Shown one piece after another: positions 17,517 through 27,210 of a stretch of DNA of 64,000 nt. The notes beneath the pieces are model-generated. The model did no database searches. It was not told the DNA's origin and saw only the letters and a list, made by a program, of their open reading frames with translations. Positions within the stretch are counted from its first letter, which is position 1. Each line of letters starts with the position of its first letter. The position numbers and the translations under genes were made by a program. Source of the DNA: Prevotella sp. P5-108 (GTDB taxonomy: Bacteria > Bacteroidota > Bacteroidia > Bacteroidales > Bacteroidaceae); NCBI RefSeq assembly GCF_002251385.1, contig NZ_NPJJ01000018.1:124001-188000 (forward strand), given 5' to 3'.

Positions 17517-19169
17517 ATGTTTATGAAAAAAACATTCTTTCTCATATTTCTTGGGGTACTCATCCTTCCCAACCTGATATTGGCCGTTACCGAGTCGCTC
17601 TCATGGAGCGGACGCCTGCTGAATGTGGTGACGCCTCTGGCTGCCTACTGGTTGGTGCTGACTCTCTCGCGCAAGGTGGGGCGCACCATCATCCTGCTCT
17701 TTCCTCTGCTATTCTTAGGCGCCTTTCAGATGGTACTCACCTATCTCTATGGGCGCGGACCTATCGCCGTCGACATGTGGCTCAACCTCGTCACCACAAA
17801 CCCGGGCGAGGTGGGCGAACTGCTCTCACAACTGATGCCTGCCATCGTATGGGTGGTAATCATCTATATCCCCACGCTCACGCTGGCAGCCATACTGTGG
17901 CGGCGACACCTATATCTGGACAAGACACTCCTGCGCCGACAGCGCCGACCAGCACTCATAGCCACCGCAAGCACAGCAGTGATCACCACAGTACTCGCGG
18001 GAGTCACCCCTTATGCGCCCACGACCGACCTGTTCCCTCTCAATGCCGTATACAACTTTGGCATCGCGCTCACCCGGCAGAAAGCCACCACCGACTATCC
18101 CTCGGCATCGGCATCCTTCAGCTACCACGCCCATTACACCTTCACCGACTCCGTGCCTGAGACGCTGGTGCTGGTCATCGGCGAGACCAGCCGTGCCGAC
18201 AACTGGCAACTGTATGGCTACCACCGACCTACCAACCCACTACTGTCCAAAGCACACGGACTGACAGTCTTCACCGACTACATGAGCCAAAGCAATACCA
18301 CACACAAGAGCGTACCCATCCTGTTGTCGATGGCCGATGCCGACAACTACGACATACTCTACCACACCAAGGGCATCATGCAGGCATTCAGAGAGGCGGG
18401 TTATCACACCGTATTTCTGAGCAACCAACAGCGCAACCACTCCTTGATCGACTACCTCGGCGAGCAGGCCGACTACTGTCTGTTCCTGCGCGACCGTCAT
18501 CCCGAGACTACCGACGACACCTATCTGCTGACACCACTGCAGCAACAACTGACAGCACATCGAGGCCAACGCCTGTTTGTGGTACTCCATACCTATGGCT
18601 CTCATTTCAACTACGCAGACCGCTACCCCAAGGCCGCACGCATCTTTACCCCCGACCATTATGACGGCGCCAAACGGTCATACCGACAGCAGCTCATCAA
18701 CGCCTACGACAACACCATTCGCCATACCGACCTGCTGCTCAGCCAGGTGATGACGGCGCTCGAAGGTACAGGCGGCTGTGCGGCGATGATGTATACGTCA
18801 GACCATGGCGAAGACATCTTCGACGACCATCGCAATCTCTTCCTCCACGCCTCACCGTTCCCATCCTACTGGCAGCTCCATGTGCCTCTCGTGGTGTGGA
18901 CCTCACCCGTCTACCAGCAGCACCATGCCGACATCGTGACACACCTTGCCGCCAACAGGCATCGCCCTGCCGAGAGCAACAGCGTGTTTCATACTCTGCT
19001 ATCTATGGGCGGTGTAGCCACACGCTACCGCAACGACTCACTGTCGTTGGCCAGCCAGTCATATACAGACCATCCCCGCCTCTTCATCGACGATCACAAC
19101 CAGCCACGCACCTACGATGCGTGTATGCAACCCATCGACATGGAGCAGATGAAGAAGAGGATGAAATAA
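17517..19169 (+). CDS. Phosphoethanolamine transferase, EptA/PmrC-like (sulfatase fold)
   Basis: A 550-residue inner-membrane enzyme. About five membrane helices occupy residues 1-150. The periplasmic sulfatase-fold domain follows, with the nucleophile threonine in VIGETSRADNWQLYGY, a zinc-site histidine in LHTYGSHFNY, and the DHGE motif in YTSDHGEDIFDDHR. This class transfers phosphoethanolamine from phosphatidylethanolamine to lipid A or other surface glycans, which lowers negative charge and can raise resistance to cationic peptides. The exact acceptor cannot be read from sequence. It lies in an envelope gene group. Confidence 0.88.
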   Translation: MFMKKTFFLIFLGVLILPNLILAVTESLSWSGRLLNVVTPLAAYWLVLTLSRKVGRTIILLFPLLFLGAFQMVLTYLYGRGPIAVDMWLNLVTTNPGEVGELLSQLMPAIVWVVIIYIPTLTLAAILWRRHLYLDKTLLRRQRRPALIATASTAVITTVLAGVTPYAPTTDLFPLNAVYNFGIALTRQKATTDYPSASASFSYHAHYTFTDSVPETLVLVIGETSRADNWQLYGYHRPTNPLLSKAHGLTVFTDYMSQSNTTHKSVPILLSMADADNYDILYHTKGIMQAFREAGYHTVFLSNQQRNHSLIDYLGEQADYCLFLRDRHPETTDDTYLLTPLQQQLTAHRGQRLFVVLHTYGSHFNYADRYPKAARIFTPDHYDGAKRSYRQQLINAYDNTIRHTDLLLSQVMTALEGTGGCAAMMYTSDHGEDIFDDHRNLFLHASPFPSYWQLHVPLVVWTSPVYQQHHADIVTHLAANRHRPAESNSVFHTLLSMGGVATRYRNDSLSLASQSYTDHPRLFIDDHNQPRTYDACMQPIDMEQMKKRMK

Positions 19170-19232
19170 CAAGCACCCGTCGCCATGAGCGAGCCAACCA
19201 TAGACAACTCTAAAATGAAAGGAAAACAGAGT

Positions 19233-20246
19233 ATGAAGAAAATAATTCTTGGAGTCACCCTCATCATGGGAATGGCCGTTGTGGTAAAGGCCGACTATAG
19301 AAGTGAACAAGACACGCTACAGACAGACTACGATAGCGCTCTGTACTCCAAAACCGTACTCATCAAGTACGGCGATATGAACCAATGGGTCACACGCCAA
19401 GTGAAAGAGAGCGCCATCATCGGCGGACAACTGAAGACACTCTATGAGATTGCACCCGCAAAGGCATGGAAGCGAAATACACCTTATGTCAACTGGGCTG
19501 GTTCGCCATGGGGCACATCCAATGTCATGGCCAAGGTGTCGGGCATCATCAAGACCAATCAGTCAGTTTACCGCGACACCCACCCTGGACATGGCTATTG
19601 CGCCAAGCTCGTCACCCATATCGAGACGTGCAAGGTGCTGGGTATCGTCAATATCAAGGTGTTGGCTGCCGGAAGCATCTACCTCGGACAGATGCTCGAA
19701 CCCATCACCTCTACCTCCAACCCCATGGCCAAACTCGATGCGGGCATGCGCTTCACGGCAAGACCCAAGGCGCTGATGTTTGATTATAAGGTGAAGCTCG
19801 CAGGCCAGCCCAACCGCATCAAGGAGACAGGTTTCTCTAAGGTGAAGACCGTGCCAGGCATAGACATGTGCGACTGCATCTGCCTGCTGCAGAAACGATG
19901 GGAAGACGCCAAGGGCAACCTCTACGCCAAGCGCGTGGGCACCATGGTGGTGCGCTTTGACAACAACACCAACGGATGGGTAGAAGACGCCTCCTTCCCC
20001 ATCCACTATGGCGACATCACCCACCAGCCGTTCTACAAACCTTACATGGGGCTGATTACTGGCGATGACACCAAGTGGGCCAAGAACTCCAAGGGCAAGA
20101 TGGTGCCTGTCAAAGAAATAGGATGGGCACACGCCGACGACATCCCTACCCACCTTATTCTGCAGTTTGACTCCAGTCACGGCGGAGCCTACATAGGCTC
20201 CATCGGCAACACGCTATGGGTAGACAATGTCAGAATGGCTTATTAA
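19233..20246 (+). CDS. PCMD-domain protein (putative carbohydrate metabolism domain)
   Basis: The product of 337 residues begins MKKIILGVTLIMGMAVVVKA, a signal peptide; ATGs at 19185 and 19215 are longer alternatives. The body resembles the C-terminal PCMD domain common in Bacteroidetes surface proteins, which ends in a beta strand of the type GNTLWVDNVRMAY. Such domains are thought to bind or act on carbohydrate, without biochemical proof that I know of. It follows the phosphoethanolamine transferase after about 60 bases and may be co-transcribed with it. Confidence 0.65.
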   Translation: MKKIILGVTLIMGMAVVVKADYRSEQDTLQTDYDSALYSKTVLIKYGDMNQWVTRQVKESAIIGGQLKTLYEIAPAKAWKRNTPYVNWAGSPWGTSNVMAKVSGIIKTNQSVYRDTHPGHGYCAKLVTHIETCKVLGIVNIKVLAAGSIYLGQMLEPITSTSNPMAKLDAGMRFTARPKALMFDYKVKLAGQPNRIKETGFSKVKTVPGIDMCDCICLLQKRWEDAKGNLYAKRVGTMVVRFDNNTNGWVEDASFPIHYGDITHQPFYKPYMGLITGDDTKWAKNSKGKMVPVKEIGWAHADDIPTHLILQFDSSHGGAYIGSIGNTLWVDNVRMAY

Positions 20247-20560
20247 CCCAAATAGGTCATAACATAACACCTCAAACGGCCTAATGACTGTTTTGGGGCT
20301 TAATATAGCTGGCAATAGTCACCATTCAATTCCTTTATAGAGTGCCATTTTTGTGGTATTATGGTAGATGGGCTTGACAATTATACTGATATTTACAAGA
20401 ATTGAACGTTAAAGTATACAATTTGCACTGAAAACAATTATGATTTTAGTATCTTTACACTCAAATTATAATGGGCTACCCCTCCCATAGTTAAGCAAGA
20501 ACATTAAAACAGTATATAGCAAAGAAAGTAAATCAAAAAACCGAAGTAGTTCGAGAAGAA
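20247..20560. other. Intergenic region with imperfect hairpin
   Basis: CCCAAATAGGTCAT (20247-20260) and ATGACTGTTTTGGG (20284-20297) form an imperfect stem just after the PCMD gene, possibly its terminator. The remainder is AT-rich. TATCTTTA near 20451 is a near -7 element. No gene is supported. Confidence 0.4.
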
Positions 20561-20749
20561 ATGCTTGATTTTCAGACTATGACAGATACCTATAATAATC
20601 AAGAGAAACAATTGGTAGAAGAACAAGCCCCTATTAATAAGTGGGACAAATCTGTACCAGTAGAAGAAAACCCTTATTATTGGAAAGGTAATCCTATTCG
20701 CGGCTTTCTATCTCATAATAGCAGTCATTTGCCTTGTTCCAATGCGGGC
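20561..20749 (+). pseudogene. Short unknown coding fragment
   Basis: A frame opening at ATG 20561 (in-frame ATG also at 20579) reads TDTYNNQEKQLVEEQAPINK, then WDKSVPVEENPYYWKGNPIR, which looks like genuine protein. Beyond about 20720 it runs antisense over the metallophosphoesterase remnant. So a truncated gene of unknown family appears to have been joined to that remnant. Confidence 0.35.
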
Positions 20750-21475
20750 TGCCACATCCATAGTCAATATCATGGCCTTGCACATAAACAGGGATGTGCA
20801 TGGAAAGCACCACAGGAAGTCCCCTTTCCACCTGCTTCTTGAAGAACTTCAGTTGCTCTTCTGTGATTTCAAAGAGAGAATTGTCAATCGTGACAAAATT
20901 GATTCCGTTAATGACCTGAGCAGAATAGAGAGGATTCTGGCCTTGGTAGAGAGGCTTCAGGTTGGCCTGCTACCATTTCTCCCTTTGGGCAAAGGACGTT
21001 CCTGGTTCGCCCTCATAATGCCAATCATGATTGCCTGCCGTATAAGTCCAATTCAGCCCCGAAGCATCCAGCATGGCTTTGAGATGCTCTACAGAAGCCA
21101 GCGCGGGGAAGTTGACAATGTCGCCTCCCAATATGACCAGCGCAGCCTGTTCCTTTTTTGCTTTATCCAACGAACGCAAAAGAGCCCGTTCCCGCCCATT
21201 GCTTTTGCCATAATTCTGAGGTTGAACAGCAGCTCCACCCATCCGTCGGGTGTTATCATAGAACTCACGTCCCCGTTCATCCTCAATAGTAAAATGCGTG
21301 TCAGCCAAGAACATTACCGTAAAAGTCTTCTCCATGCCTCTCAGATAATAATACACATAGCCGTCCTGAACCGTAATGCTCTCCAACTTCGAACTACGCA
21401 CTTTACCTTGAGCGCCTGTCAAAAGGCAAGCCACAAGAGAGAGAATACACACCAATGCTCTTTTTATAATTTTCT
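20720..21475 (-). pseudogene. Calcineurin-like metallophosphoesterase, decayed
   Basis: The minus strand encodes the metal-binding motifs of the family in order: ADTHF, GGDIVNFP, GNHDWHYEG and SMHIPVY. After QREKW comes an in-frame TAG at about 20968-20970, and the coding sense then continues (QANLKPLYQGQNPLYSAQ) to about 20720, where homology stops before the C-terminal part. No ATG is found at the 5' end: the signal-like LVCILSLVACLLTGAQG is preceded only by TTG. It therefore lacks a clear start, carries a nonsense codon and is 3'-truncated. The active protein would have been an exported phosphoesterase. Confidence 0.8.
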
Positions 21476-21548
21476 GTTTTACGTTTGACTTTCGTATATC
21501 AAAGATTTCTATCTGCTGTTTCCGTTCTGTTGTAAAGTCGAATTCTGC

Positions 21549-22545
21549 CTACCTTAACAATGACATTATCGTGTCGGGCTTCATCTCCAGCCTTGTTATG
21601 GCACAAAGGCTTGTGCCCATGTCCTTTATGCTGGCACCCATGAGATACACATCATCATCTATAATAAGGAAACGGTCGTGGGATTTGTGAGGCGTCTGCA
21701 CAAACTCAATCGGCTCGTATTGCCCGTTGTGCTTCTCCAGATCCAACAGGAATTGCTGTGTGTAGCGAGAAGTGGATGGTTGCCGAAACCCCTTCAGCCC
21801 TCTTGGTCAACAGCAGGAGCACTCTTTCGTCCACAAAGTTATCAATAAGGATGATGCGTTGCTTGGCACTACGAACCAGCTGGGACACATAGCTCCAAGC
21901 GTCCCACACGCAACCTGTGGCGAAGACTTGTTCAGGAGTGATGGCAGGAGCAAGCTCGTCCATACGCTTCAGCACCTGTTCCATCTTCTGGTCAGTCAGC
22001 ATCTGATGATGTTCCAGCCTCTCTATACGCTGAAACATACCGGCATTGGCCGAGAGGAAGCGACGCATGGCTACGAAAGCACGCATGATGCGGATATTCA
22101 CCTCTATAGCATATTCACTCCTCAAGATACCCGACAACTGGGAGACTCCCTGCTCAGTAAAGACAAAAGGAAGATACTTTGAATGCTGCCCCCTACCGCT
22201 CTCTATGGTGCCATTTTGGCACCTTAAAGATTCATACTCTTCTGATGTCAGTTCAAACATGAAGTCGTCGGGGAAACGTTCTATATTACGCTTCACCTGA
22301 CGTTTCAACTGTTTGGTTTCCACACCATACATGGCTGCAAGGTCAGCATCGACCATTACATTTACCCCTCGTATAGTATAAATATGAGAACGCACATAGT
22401 CCATGCTGAGCCGGTCACCGCATGTCATCACCTTCACCACCTCTGCCTGTCCATCCACAGGAGCACTATTTGTGGCCTTGCATTCTGTATCGCAGACATC
22501 ACCATTAGCGACCTCCGCATGAGATGTTATATCTTTCTTTGCCAT
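21549..22545 (-). pseudogene. ORF6N-domain protein disrupted by a frameshift
   Basis: The first 250 codons encode a 37-residue tail, then the ORF6N domain (YTIRGVNVMVDADLAAMYGV, KRNIERFPDDFMFELT, FTEQGVSQLSGILRSE), a coiled segment, and a C-terminal region with ILIDNFVDERVLLLL. Near 21765 the frame shifts by one base: the natural continuation YTQQFLLDLEKHNGQYEPIE to KPDTIMSLLR is in the neighbouring frame and ends at 21549. Joined, it would be about 331 residues, the usual size. ORF6N proteins are common in phages and mobile islands and bind DNA or act with toxins. A sequencing error is possible. Confidence 0.75.
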
Positions 22546-22563
22546 TATTTCCCAACTTTATTG

Positions 22564-22571
22564 CAAAGATA
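22564..22571 (-). promoter_or_regulatory. -7 element of the ORF6N gene
   Basis: TATCTTTG on the minus strand lies 18 bases upstream of ATG 22545 and matches TAnnTTTG; no clear -33 TTTG is visible. Confidence 0.45.
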
Positions 22572-22655
22572 ACACTTTTAATCCACACCTGTCAGCGGAC
22601 GGGGAGGAAAAAATGGTTCACTATATAACACCCTCTTGTCTTATGTCTGCGTATC

Positions 22656-23297
22656 TCAGGTAGACAGCACTATGGCGCGCACGCGGTCGAAGCGGCGGGC
22701 GGCGAGGTCGGCAGGGTCTATCAGGAAGTCGAGCACGCCGCAGTCCATGAAGTTGAGCGCAAAGTCACTGCCCTCACACGAGTCTATCTGCAGGAGTATC
22801 TGCCAGTCCTCGTAGGGATGGTCCCAGGTCTCCCACTCACGGTAGGTAGGCTCGGCCATCACAAAGTGGTCTTCCATACTCTCCTCCATCGTACACTCAA
22901 TCTTCATCTCATGAAACGCCATGGGGATATCATCGTCGTCGATGAGCACCACCTGCTCCATGTCGCGGGTATCTTCAAAGTAGAAGACCCTCACATCGTC
23001 GGTATCGCTGATGGCGCTGCCTATGCTGTCGGTGTCAAAGTAGTTGCCCGTGTAGTGGTCTATCTTGGCAAAAAACGACAGCAGTCCCTTGTGGGGCAGC
23101 ACCCCTTCGGCGTCCATCTGGGCCAGCTCGCTCAGGTCCAGCTGGCACACAAACACATAGGGCACGTCGTCGCCCTCAAAGTCCTTGTACATGGGATAGT
23201 CAAATCCGCGTGGAAGGTCGGGGTTGCCCCAGAAGCGCGATGCGCCGGTGGGCAAGGCTTGGTCAACGGTAGATAATTTGAGTCTTACAGGTTTCAT
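22656..23297 (-). CDS. DUF1963 (YwqG-like) domain protein
   Basis: A 213-residue cytoplasmic protein starting at ATG 23297. Family features include SRFWGNPDLPRGFDYP, FVCQLDLSELAQ, GLLSFFAK and, near the end, a patch LLQIDSC. DUF1963 proteins bind no known ligand with certainty; many are anchored to polymorphic toxin or stress loci. It begins 32 bases after the DUF3137 gene and is the third gene of a LemA-DUF3137-DUF1963 operon. Confidence 0.8.
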   Translation of the reverse strand: MKPVRLKLSTVDQALPTGASRFWGNPDLPRGFDYPMYKDFEGDDVPYVFVCQLDLSELAQMDAEGVLPHKGLLSFFAKIDHYTGNYFDTDSIGSAISDTDDVRVFYFEDTRDMEQVVLIDDDDIPMAFHEMKIECTMEESMEDHFVMAEPTYREWETWDHPYEDWQILLQIDSCEGSDFALNFMDCGVLDFLIDPADLAARRFDRVRAIVLST

Positions 23298-23329
23298 TGC
23301 GCGTATAATATAATAAGGTGAAACTTGGG

Positions 23330-25060
23330 TTATATCTTCGAGGCGATGTGCCGACGGTAGACAGACATGCCGGCACGGTCGAGCACCTGGGCTATGTGGT
23401 CCAAACGCTGGCGCTGGGTGGTGGCAGGGTCTTCGCGGCTGTTGTCTTCCTGCATGTGCATACTGCCCTGACCCGTCACGGGCAGATACTCGTCCCAGTA
23501 GACAGGCACCTGATGGGTGCGACCGTCGCCGCCCCACTTGCTCACATAGGTCACGCGCTTCTCTACGCGGTAGCCATGGGCAAAGACGGTGACGCGGGTA
23601 TTGCCGTCGGCTTCGCTCTTGGACTGGGTCTTCAGGATGCAGTCGGTCACACAGCGAGGATGCTTGAAGCGGTCCTGACCCCAGAAGTTGGCCAGCGCCT
23701 CGTGCTCCCAGAAGGCGCTGCGGCGCTGCATATCGCGGCCATAGATGTCTTGCTGCGAGCGTATCTGCTGATACATAGGCACACAGAGCAGCGGAGCCAG
23801 ACAGAAATAGATAGCACGGAAGTAGCCGGCATTGAGGGTGTAGAAGTCGCGCTCGGCCTGGTCGTAGTTGTAGTTGTGATACCTGCGGGGGTCCATGTCG
23901 AGATCCATGCTCTGGATATGGTCAGAGATGATGGTATTGATCATGCAGTTTTTGCCGAAATCGAAATCATCACCATATCCCACCTCCTGGTCTCTGAGCA
24001 GCTTGAGCATGCTGGACTGGGCGAGAGGCGTGAAAAGCATCGCATATTGCTGGTTGTTGTTGCGGTTGCTGGTGTCAAAGGCCACCTCAAACTCCTCATT
24101 GGTGAGCATGGCAAAGTCGCTGTTGTCCAGGTCGCGTGCCTTGTTTCTCAGTTTGCGCCGCTTCCACTTGTAGGAGAGCGAGCCCTCGCGGTTGGCCATA
24201 CCGCTCTGCTGGCGGTAGAACTTCAGGTCGGGGGCAGCTGTGTTGCCATAGATGAGACGGGTCTTCTCGTAGTATTCGGGATAGGGCGCGGTGACGGTGG
24301 CTATGAGAGTCTGAGAGTGGTGCACGGTTTGCATCTTGCCGTCCGACCCTCGCTCACGGGTGGTCCAGTGTATGGTCTTCGAGCCCTGATAGGTCTTGCT
24401 GCCCATCTCCATCTTGCGCGTACGGCAGAGCACAAAGGGGTTGCCGTTGATGAGTCCGGAGTGGGAGTAGATGACCGAGCGCTCCTTGTTGAACGAGCCG
24501 TCCCAGCCATATATCTCCTGCAGGTCGGCGAGCCGCTGGGTGGTGAAGTAAGGGTCAAACTCCAGTCTGGGCACCGTCTGGGTCATCATGCGCATCAGCA
24601 CATCCCAGTCGTAGAGCCGGTTGAGGGGCTCCATCTGGCGCCACGCCTCAGCCTTGTACTGCTCAGCCTTGTCCTGCAGATTGTCGCGCTCGTCCTTCAG
24701 CTGCGACAGTCGGGGATGCACCTTGGCCAGCAGCAGTATCAATGCCACCACCATGGCCAGACCTATGCCCACCACATACCACGAGTCTATCACCTGCCAC
24801 TGGGAGTAGAGCACCCATCCGCCTACGGCCAGTCCGCACCAGAGGACGACGCATAAGAAGGTGGTCCAGTTGATGCTCGACTTCACCGAACCCAGTTCGT
24901 CCTCGGTCATATCCAGCAGACGACAGGTCTCACGGTTGGCAGCCACGTTCACATTGGCCTCGCGGGCGAGCTGGGCAAAGGTCTCCTTGGCTACCTGCTC
25001 AAAGCGCGGACGGAACTTGCCTGCATACTCGTCCAGGGGGTCATAGATATCCTCTGTCAT
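23330..25060 (-). CDS. DUF3137 membrane protein
   Basis: A 576-residue protein. After a soluble N-terminus come two membrane helices (about 64-84, FLCVVLWCGLAVGGWVLY, and 92-112, VVGIGLAMVVALILLLAKV), then a coiled-coil and a long domain in DUF3137 style (SFNKERSVIYSHSGLINGNP, DFGKNCMINTIISDHI). DUF3137 proteins are repeatedly found next to LemA, as here (LemA starts ten bases upstream). The function is unknown; a role in membrane remodelling or stress is guessed from the association. Confidence 0.8.
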   Translation of the reverse strand: MTEDIYDPLDEYAGKFRPRFEQVAKETFAQLAREANVNVAANRETCRLLDMTEDELGSVKSSINWTTFLCVVLWCGLAVGGWVLYSQWQVIDSWYVVGIGLAMVVALILLLAKVHPRLSQLKDERDNLQDKAEQYKAEAWRQMEPLNRLYDWDVLMRMMTQTVPRLEFDPYFTTQRLADLQEIYGWDGSFNKERSVIYSHSGLINGNPFVLCRTRKMEMGSKTYQGSKTIHWTTRERGSDGKMQTVHHSQTLIATVTAPYPEYYEKTRLIYGNTAAPDLKFYRQQSGMANREGSLSYKWKRRKLRNKARDLDNSDFAMLTNEEFEVAFDTSNRNNNQQYAMLFTPLAQSSMLKLLRDQEVGYGDDFDFGKNCMINTIISDHIQSMDLDMDPRRYHNYNYDQAERDFYTLNAGYFRAIYFCLAPLLCVPMYQQIRSQQDIYGRDMQRRSAFWEHEALANFWGQDRFKHPRCVTDCILKTQSKSEADGNTRVTVFAHGYRVEKRVTYVSKWGGDGRTHQVPVYWDEYLPVTGQGSMHMQEDNSREDPATTQRQRLDHIAQVLDRAGMSVYRRHIASKI

Positions 25061-25070
25061 AGCCCCCGGC

Positions 25071-25820
25071 TTAGAAGAACTTGCTGCGGGCCATCTCGCG
25101 GGTCTCTGCCGACGCGGTGAAAGGTATACGTGTGGTATATCCCTGTCGTGCAGCCACTATCATCTTGGTAGGCCAGGAGAAGAGGTCGGTGTTCCACTGG
25201 GTCACACGGCTGTTGTAGACCGTGCGGGCAGCCGTAATCTCACGCTGCAGATAGTTGTTCTGCTGCATGGCGTCGGCTATGGCCTGGTGGGCCTTCAGGT
25301 CGGGATAAGCCTCAACCTGGGGGAAGAGACGGCCACAAGCCATATTGAGCTGGCTGTTGACGTCGCTGCGGTTGGCCTCGTTAACCTTGCCGCCACGCAG
25401 GGCAGCAACGGCCTTCATCACGTCCTTGTCCAGGTCTATGGCGCGGTTTACCAGTCCCACCACGTTCTGCAGTATCTGCACGCGCTGCTCCAGATAGTTG
25501 TCTATATTGGATGCCTCGGCCTGGATGCGCTGCTCGAGCTTGAGAAAATAGTTGCGCGCCGAAATCTTCATGAAGATGAATACCACTCCTGGCAGCACGC
25601 CTGCCACGCAGCCGCCGATGGCCACGGTGGTGGGGTCGGCCAGCTGGTCGCCCATAGCCAGCACGTAGATGAGGGTGAGCAGCGGGAGGGTCACCCACAA
25701 GGCTATCTCGAAGAGGGTGGAACGGAAAGTGATGGTCACTGGGAGCTGACGGTCTATCACATGTACATCACGGCCATTGTCGTTGACCGGACCTTGGGTC
25801 TCGTCTAATAAGTTTGCCAT
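25071..25820 (-). CDS. lemA: LemA family protein
   Basis: A 249-residue membrane protein. Two adjacent hydrophobic helices (about 37-57 and 66-86) precede the LemA helical domain, which shows IQAEASNIDNYLEQRVQILQ, the conserved YPDLKAHQAIADAMQQNNYL and REITAARTVYNSRVTQWNT. Classic LemA proteins have one N-terminal helix; this two-helix, longer form is the kind that travels with DUF3137. Position suggests it is the first gene of the three-gene operon. Confidence 0.85.
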   Translation of the reverse strand: MANLLDETQGPVNDNGRDVHVIDRQLPVTITFRSTLFEIALWVTLPLLTLIYVLAMGDQLADPTTVAIGGCVAGVLPGVVFIFMKISARNYFLKLEQRIQAEASNIDNYLEQRVQILQNVVGLVNRAIDLDKDVMKAVAALRGGKVNEANRSDVNSQLNMACGRLFPQVEAYPDLKAHQAIADAMQQNNYLQREITAARTVYNSRVTQWNTDLFSWPTKMIVAARQGYTTRIPFTASAETREMARSKFF

Positions 25821-25909
25821 AATCGTTGAAGGTTATTTAATGATTTTAATTTACGGTTTCTATACCTTATATAATATATTCACTCCTTGATTTCGGTAGA
25901 TAACAGTTG

Positions 25910-25940
25910 CAAATATAGCTCTAATCGCCCATAATACAAA
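25910..25940 (-). promoter_or_regulatory. Promoter of the LemA-DUF3137-DUF1963 operon
   Basis: On the minus strand TTTG (25937-25940), a 19-base spacer and TATATTTG (25910-25917) give a complete -33/-7 pair. The leader would be about 80 bases. Confidence 0.7.
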
Positions 25941-25977
25941 ACAAATCGGTCGATTTCGTTCCGGCGGCGCCGTTTTT

Positions 25978-26604
25978 CTACTTCTTGCGGATGATGGTGA
26001 GTCCGTCGCGTATGGGCAGAATGACCTTTTCCACACGGGTGTCGCGGGCTATATAGTCGTTGAAGGTGTCTATGCCGTGGGTCTGGCTGTCGTTGGCGTA
26101 GGCGGGGTCTACCACATGTCCGTCCCACAGGGTGTTGTCGGCGATGATGTAGCCGCCCTGCCTGATGATGGGCAGCAGCGTGTCGAAGGTATCGCGGTAG
26201 GTGCGCTTGTCGCCGTCGACAAAGGCCATGTCGAACATGATGCCCAGTCGGGGTGCCTCGACATTGGCGTCGCCTATGCGGAAGTCTATGTGGTCGGCCA
26301 CGGGCGACCCTTCTATCCACTGTCGGGTGAAGTCTTCCATCTCGTCGTTGATTTCAAAGGTATATACCTTGCCGCCCTCACCCAGTCCCTCTGCCATGCA
26401 GATGGCGCTGTAGCCGCTGAATGTGCCCACCTCAAGTATGCGCTGCGGGCGTATCATCTCTACGAGCATCTTGAGCAGACGGCCCTGGAGATGGCCCGAG
26501 GCCATGCGGCCGTGCACGGTATGGATGTTGGTGGCACGCCAGAGGCGGTAGAGATAGTCTCCCTCGGGGTCTATATGCTGTCGGATATACTGGTCTATGG
26601 TCAT
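25978..26604 (-). CDS. SAM-dependent O-methyltransferase (class I, family 3)
   Basis: A 208-residue methyltransferase with the SAM-binding motif ILEVGTFSGYSAICMAEGLG, the metal- and catechol-site region DMAFVDGDKRTYRDTFD, and IIADNTLWDGHVVDP. This matches the caffeoyl-CoA/catechol O-methyltransferase family, which in bacteria methylates small phenolics or tRNA uridines (the TrmR-like branch). The substrate cannot be assigned. The start overlaps the aroQ stop by four bases (ATGA), so the two genes are translationally coupled. Confidence 0.88.
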   Translation of the reverse strand: MTIDQYIRQHIDPEGDYLYRLWRATNIHTVHGRMASGHLQGRLLKMLVEMIRPQRILEVGTFSGYSAICMAEGLGEGGKVYTFEINDEMEDFTRQWIEGSPVADHIDFRIGDANVEAPRLGIMFDMAFVDGDKRTYRDTFDTLLPIIRQGGYIIADNTLWDGHVVDPAYANDSQTHGIDTFNDYIARDTRVEKVILPIRDGLTIIRKK

Positions 26605-27020
26605 TTGGCTTTCAAGGCTTCGATGGCGAGACGATAGGAGTCGAGTCCGAACCCTGCTATCACTCCCCGGCAGGCTGAGGATATCATGGAGTGGTGGCGG
26701 AACTCTTCGCGCTGGTGTACATTGCTGATATGCACCTCGACGACGGGTGCCTGGATGGAGCGGATGCAGTCGTGCAGAGCCACACTGGTGTGGGTATAGG
26801 CGCCGGCATTGAGCACGATGCCGTCACAGTCGAAGCCCACTTCCTGCATACGGTCTATGAGATAGCCCTCGACATTGCTCTGATAGTAGTCTATCTCTAT
26901 CTCGGGATAGAGGGTACGCAGATGGGCAAGATAGTCGTCAAAGGAGTCGTGGCCGTAGATGCCTGGCTCTCTGATACCGAGCAGATTGAGGTTGGGGCCA
27001 TTGATAATTTGTATTTTCAT
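26601..27020 (-). CDS. aroQ: 3-dehydroquinate dehydratase, type II
   Basis: A 139-residue enzyme of the shikimate pathway that converts 3-dehydroquinate to 3-dehydroshikimate. Diagnostic motifs are IINGPNLNLLGIREPGIYG (catalytic Tyr), YQSNVEGYLIDRM, LNAGAYTHTSVALHD (substrate site) and VEVHISNVHQREEFRHHS (catalytic His). Length is normal. It is the first gene of a two-gene operon with the methyltransferase and is divergent from xerD. Confidence 0.95.
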   Translation of the reverse strand: MKIQIINGPNLNLLGIREPGIYGHDSFDDYLAHLRTLYPEIEIDYYQSNVEGYLIDRMQEVGFDCDGIVLNAGAYTHTSVALHDCIRSIQAPVVEVHISNVHQREEFRHHSMISSACRGVIAGFGLDSYRLAIEALKAK

Positions 27021-27074
27021 CGTCGTAGCGTATTGGGGGATGATGTTTTTTTTAGAAAAAACCGTTTGATTTGT

Positions 27075-27105
27075 TTTGACACCATCCCAATTCGTATTAA
27101 CTTTG
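27075..27105 (+). promoter_or_regulatory. Promoter of the xerD operon
   Basis: TTTG (27075-27078), 19 bases, TAACTTTG (27098-27105): an exact consensus pair. The leader of about 100 bases contains a small hairpin, CATAGCC-GCAA-GGCTGTATG (27113-27132), with a GNRA-type loop. Confidence 0.75.
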
Positions 27106-27210
27106 TAAACGGCATAGCCGCAAGGCTGTATGCTTGTTGCAAAATTAGCTTAAATCGGGCTAAGTACAAAATAAATCATCCCCTTTTTTCATGTACCACG
27201 CCCCATATTG

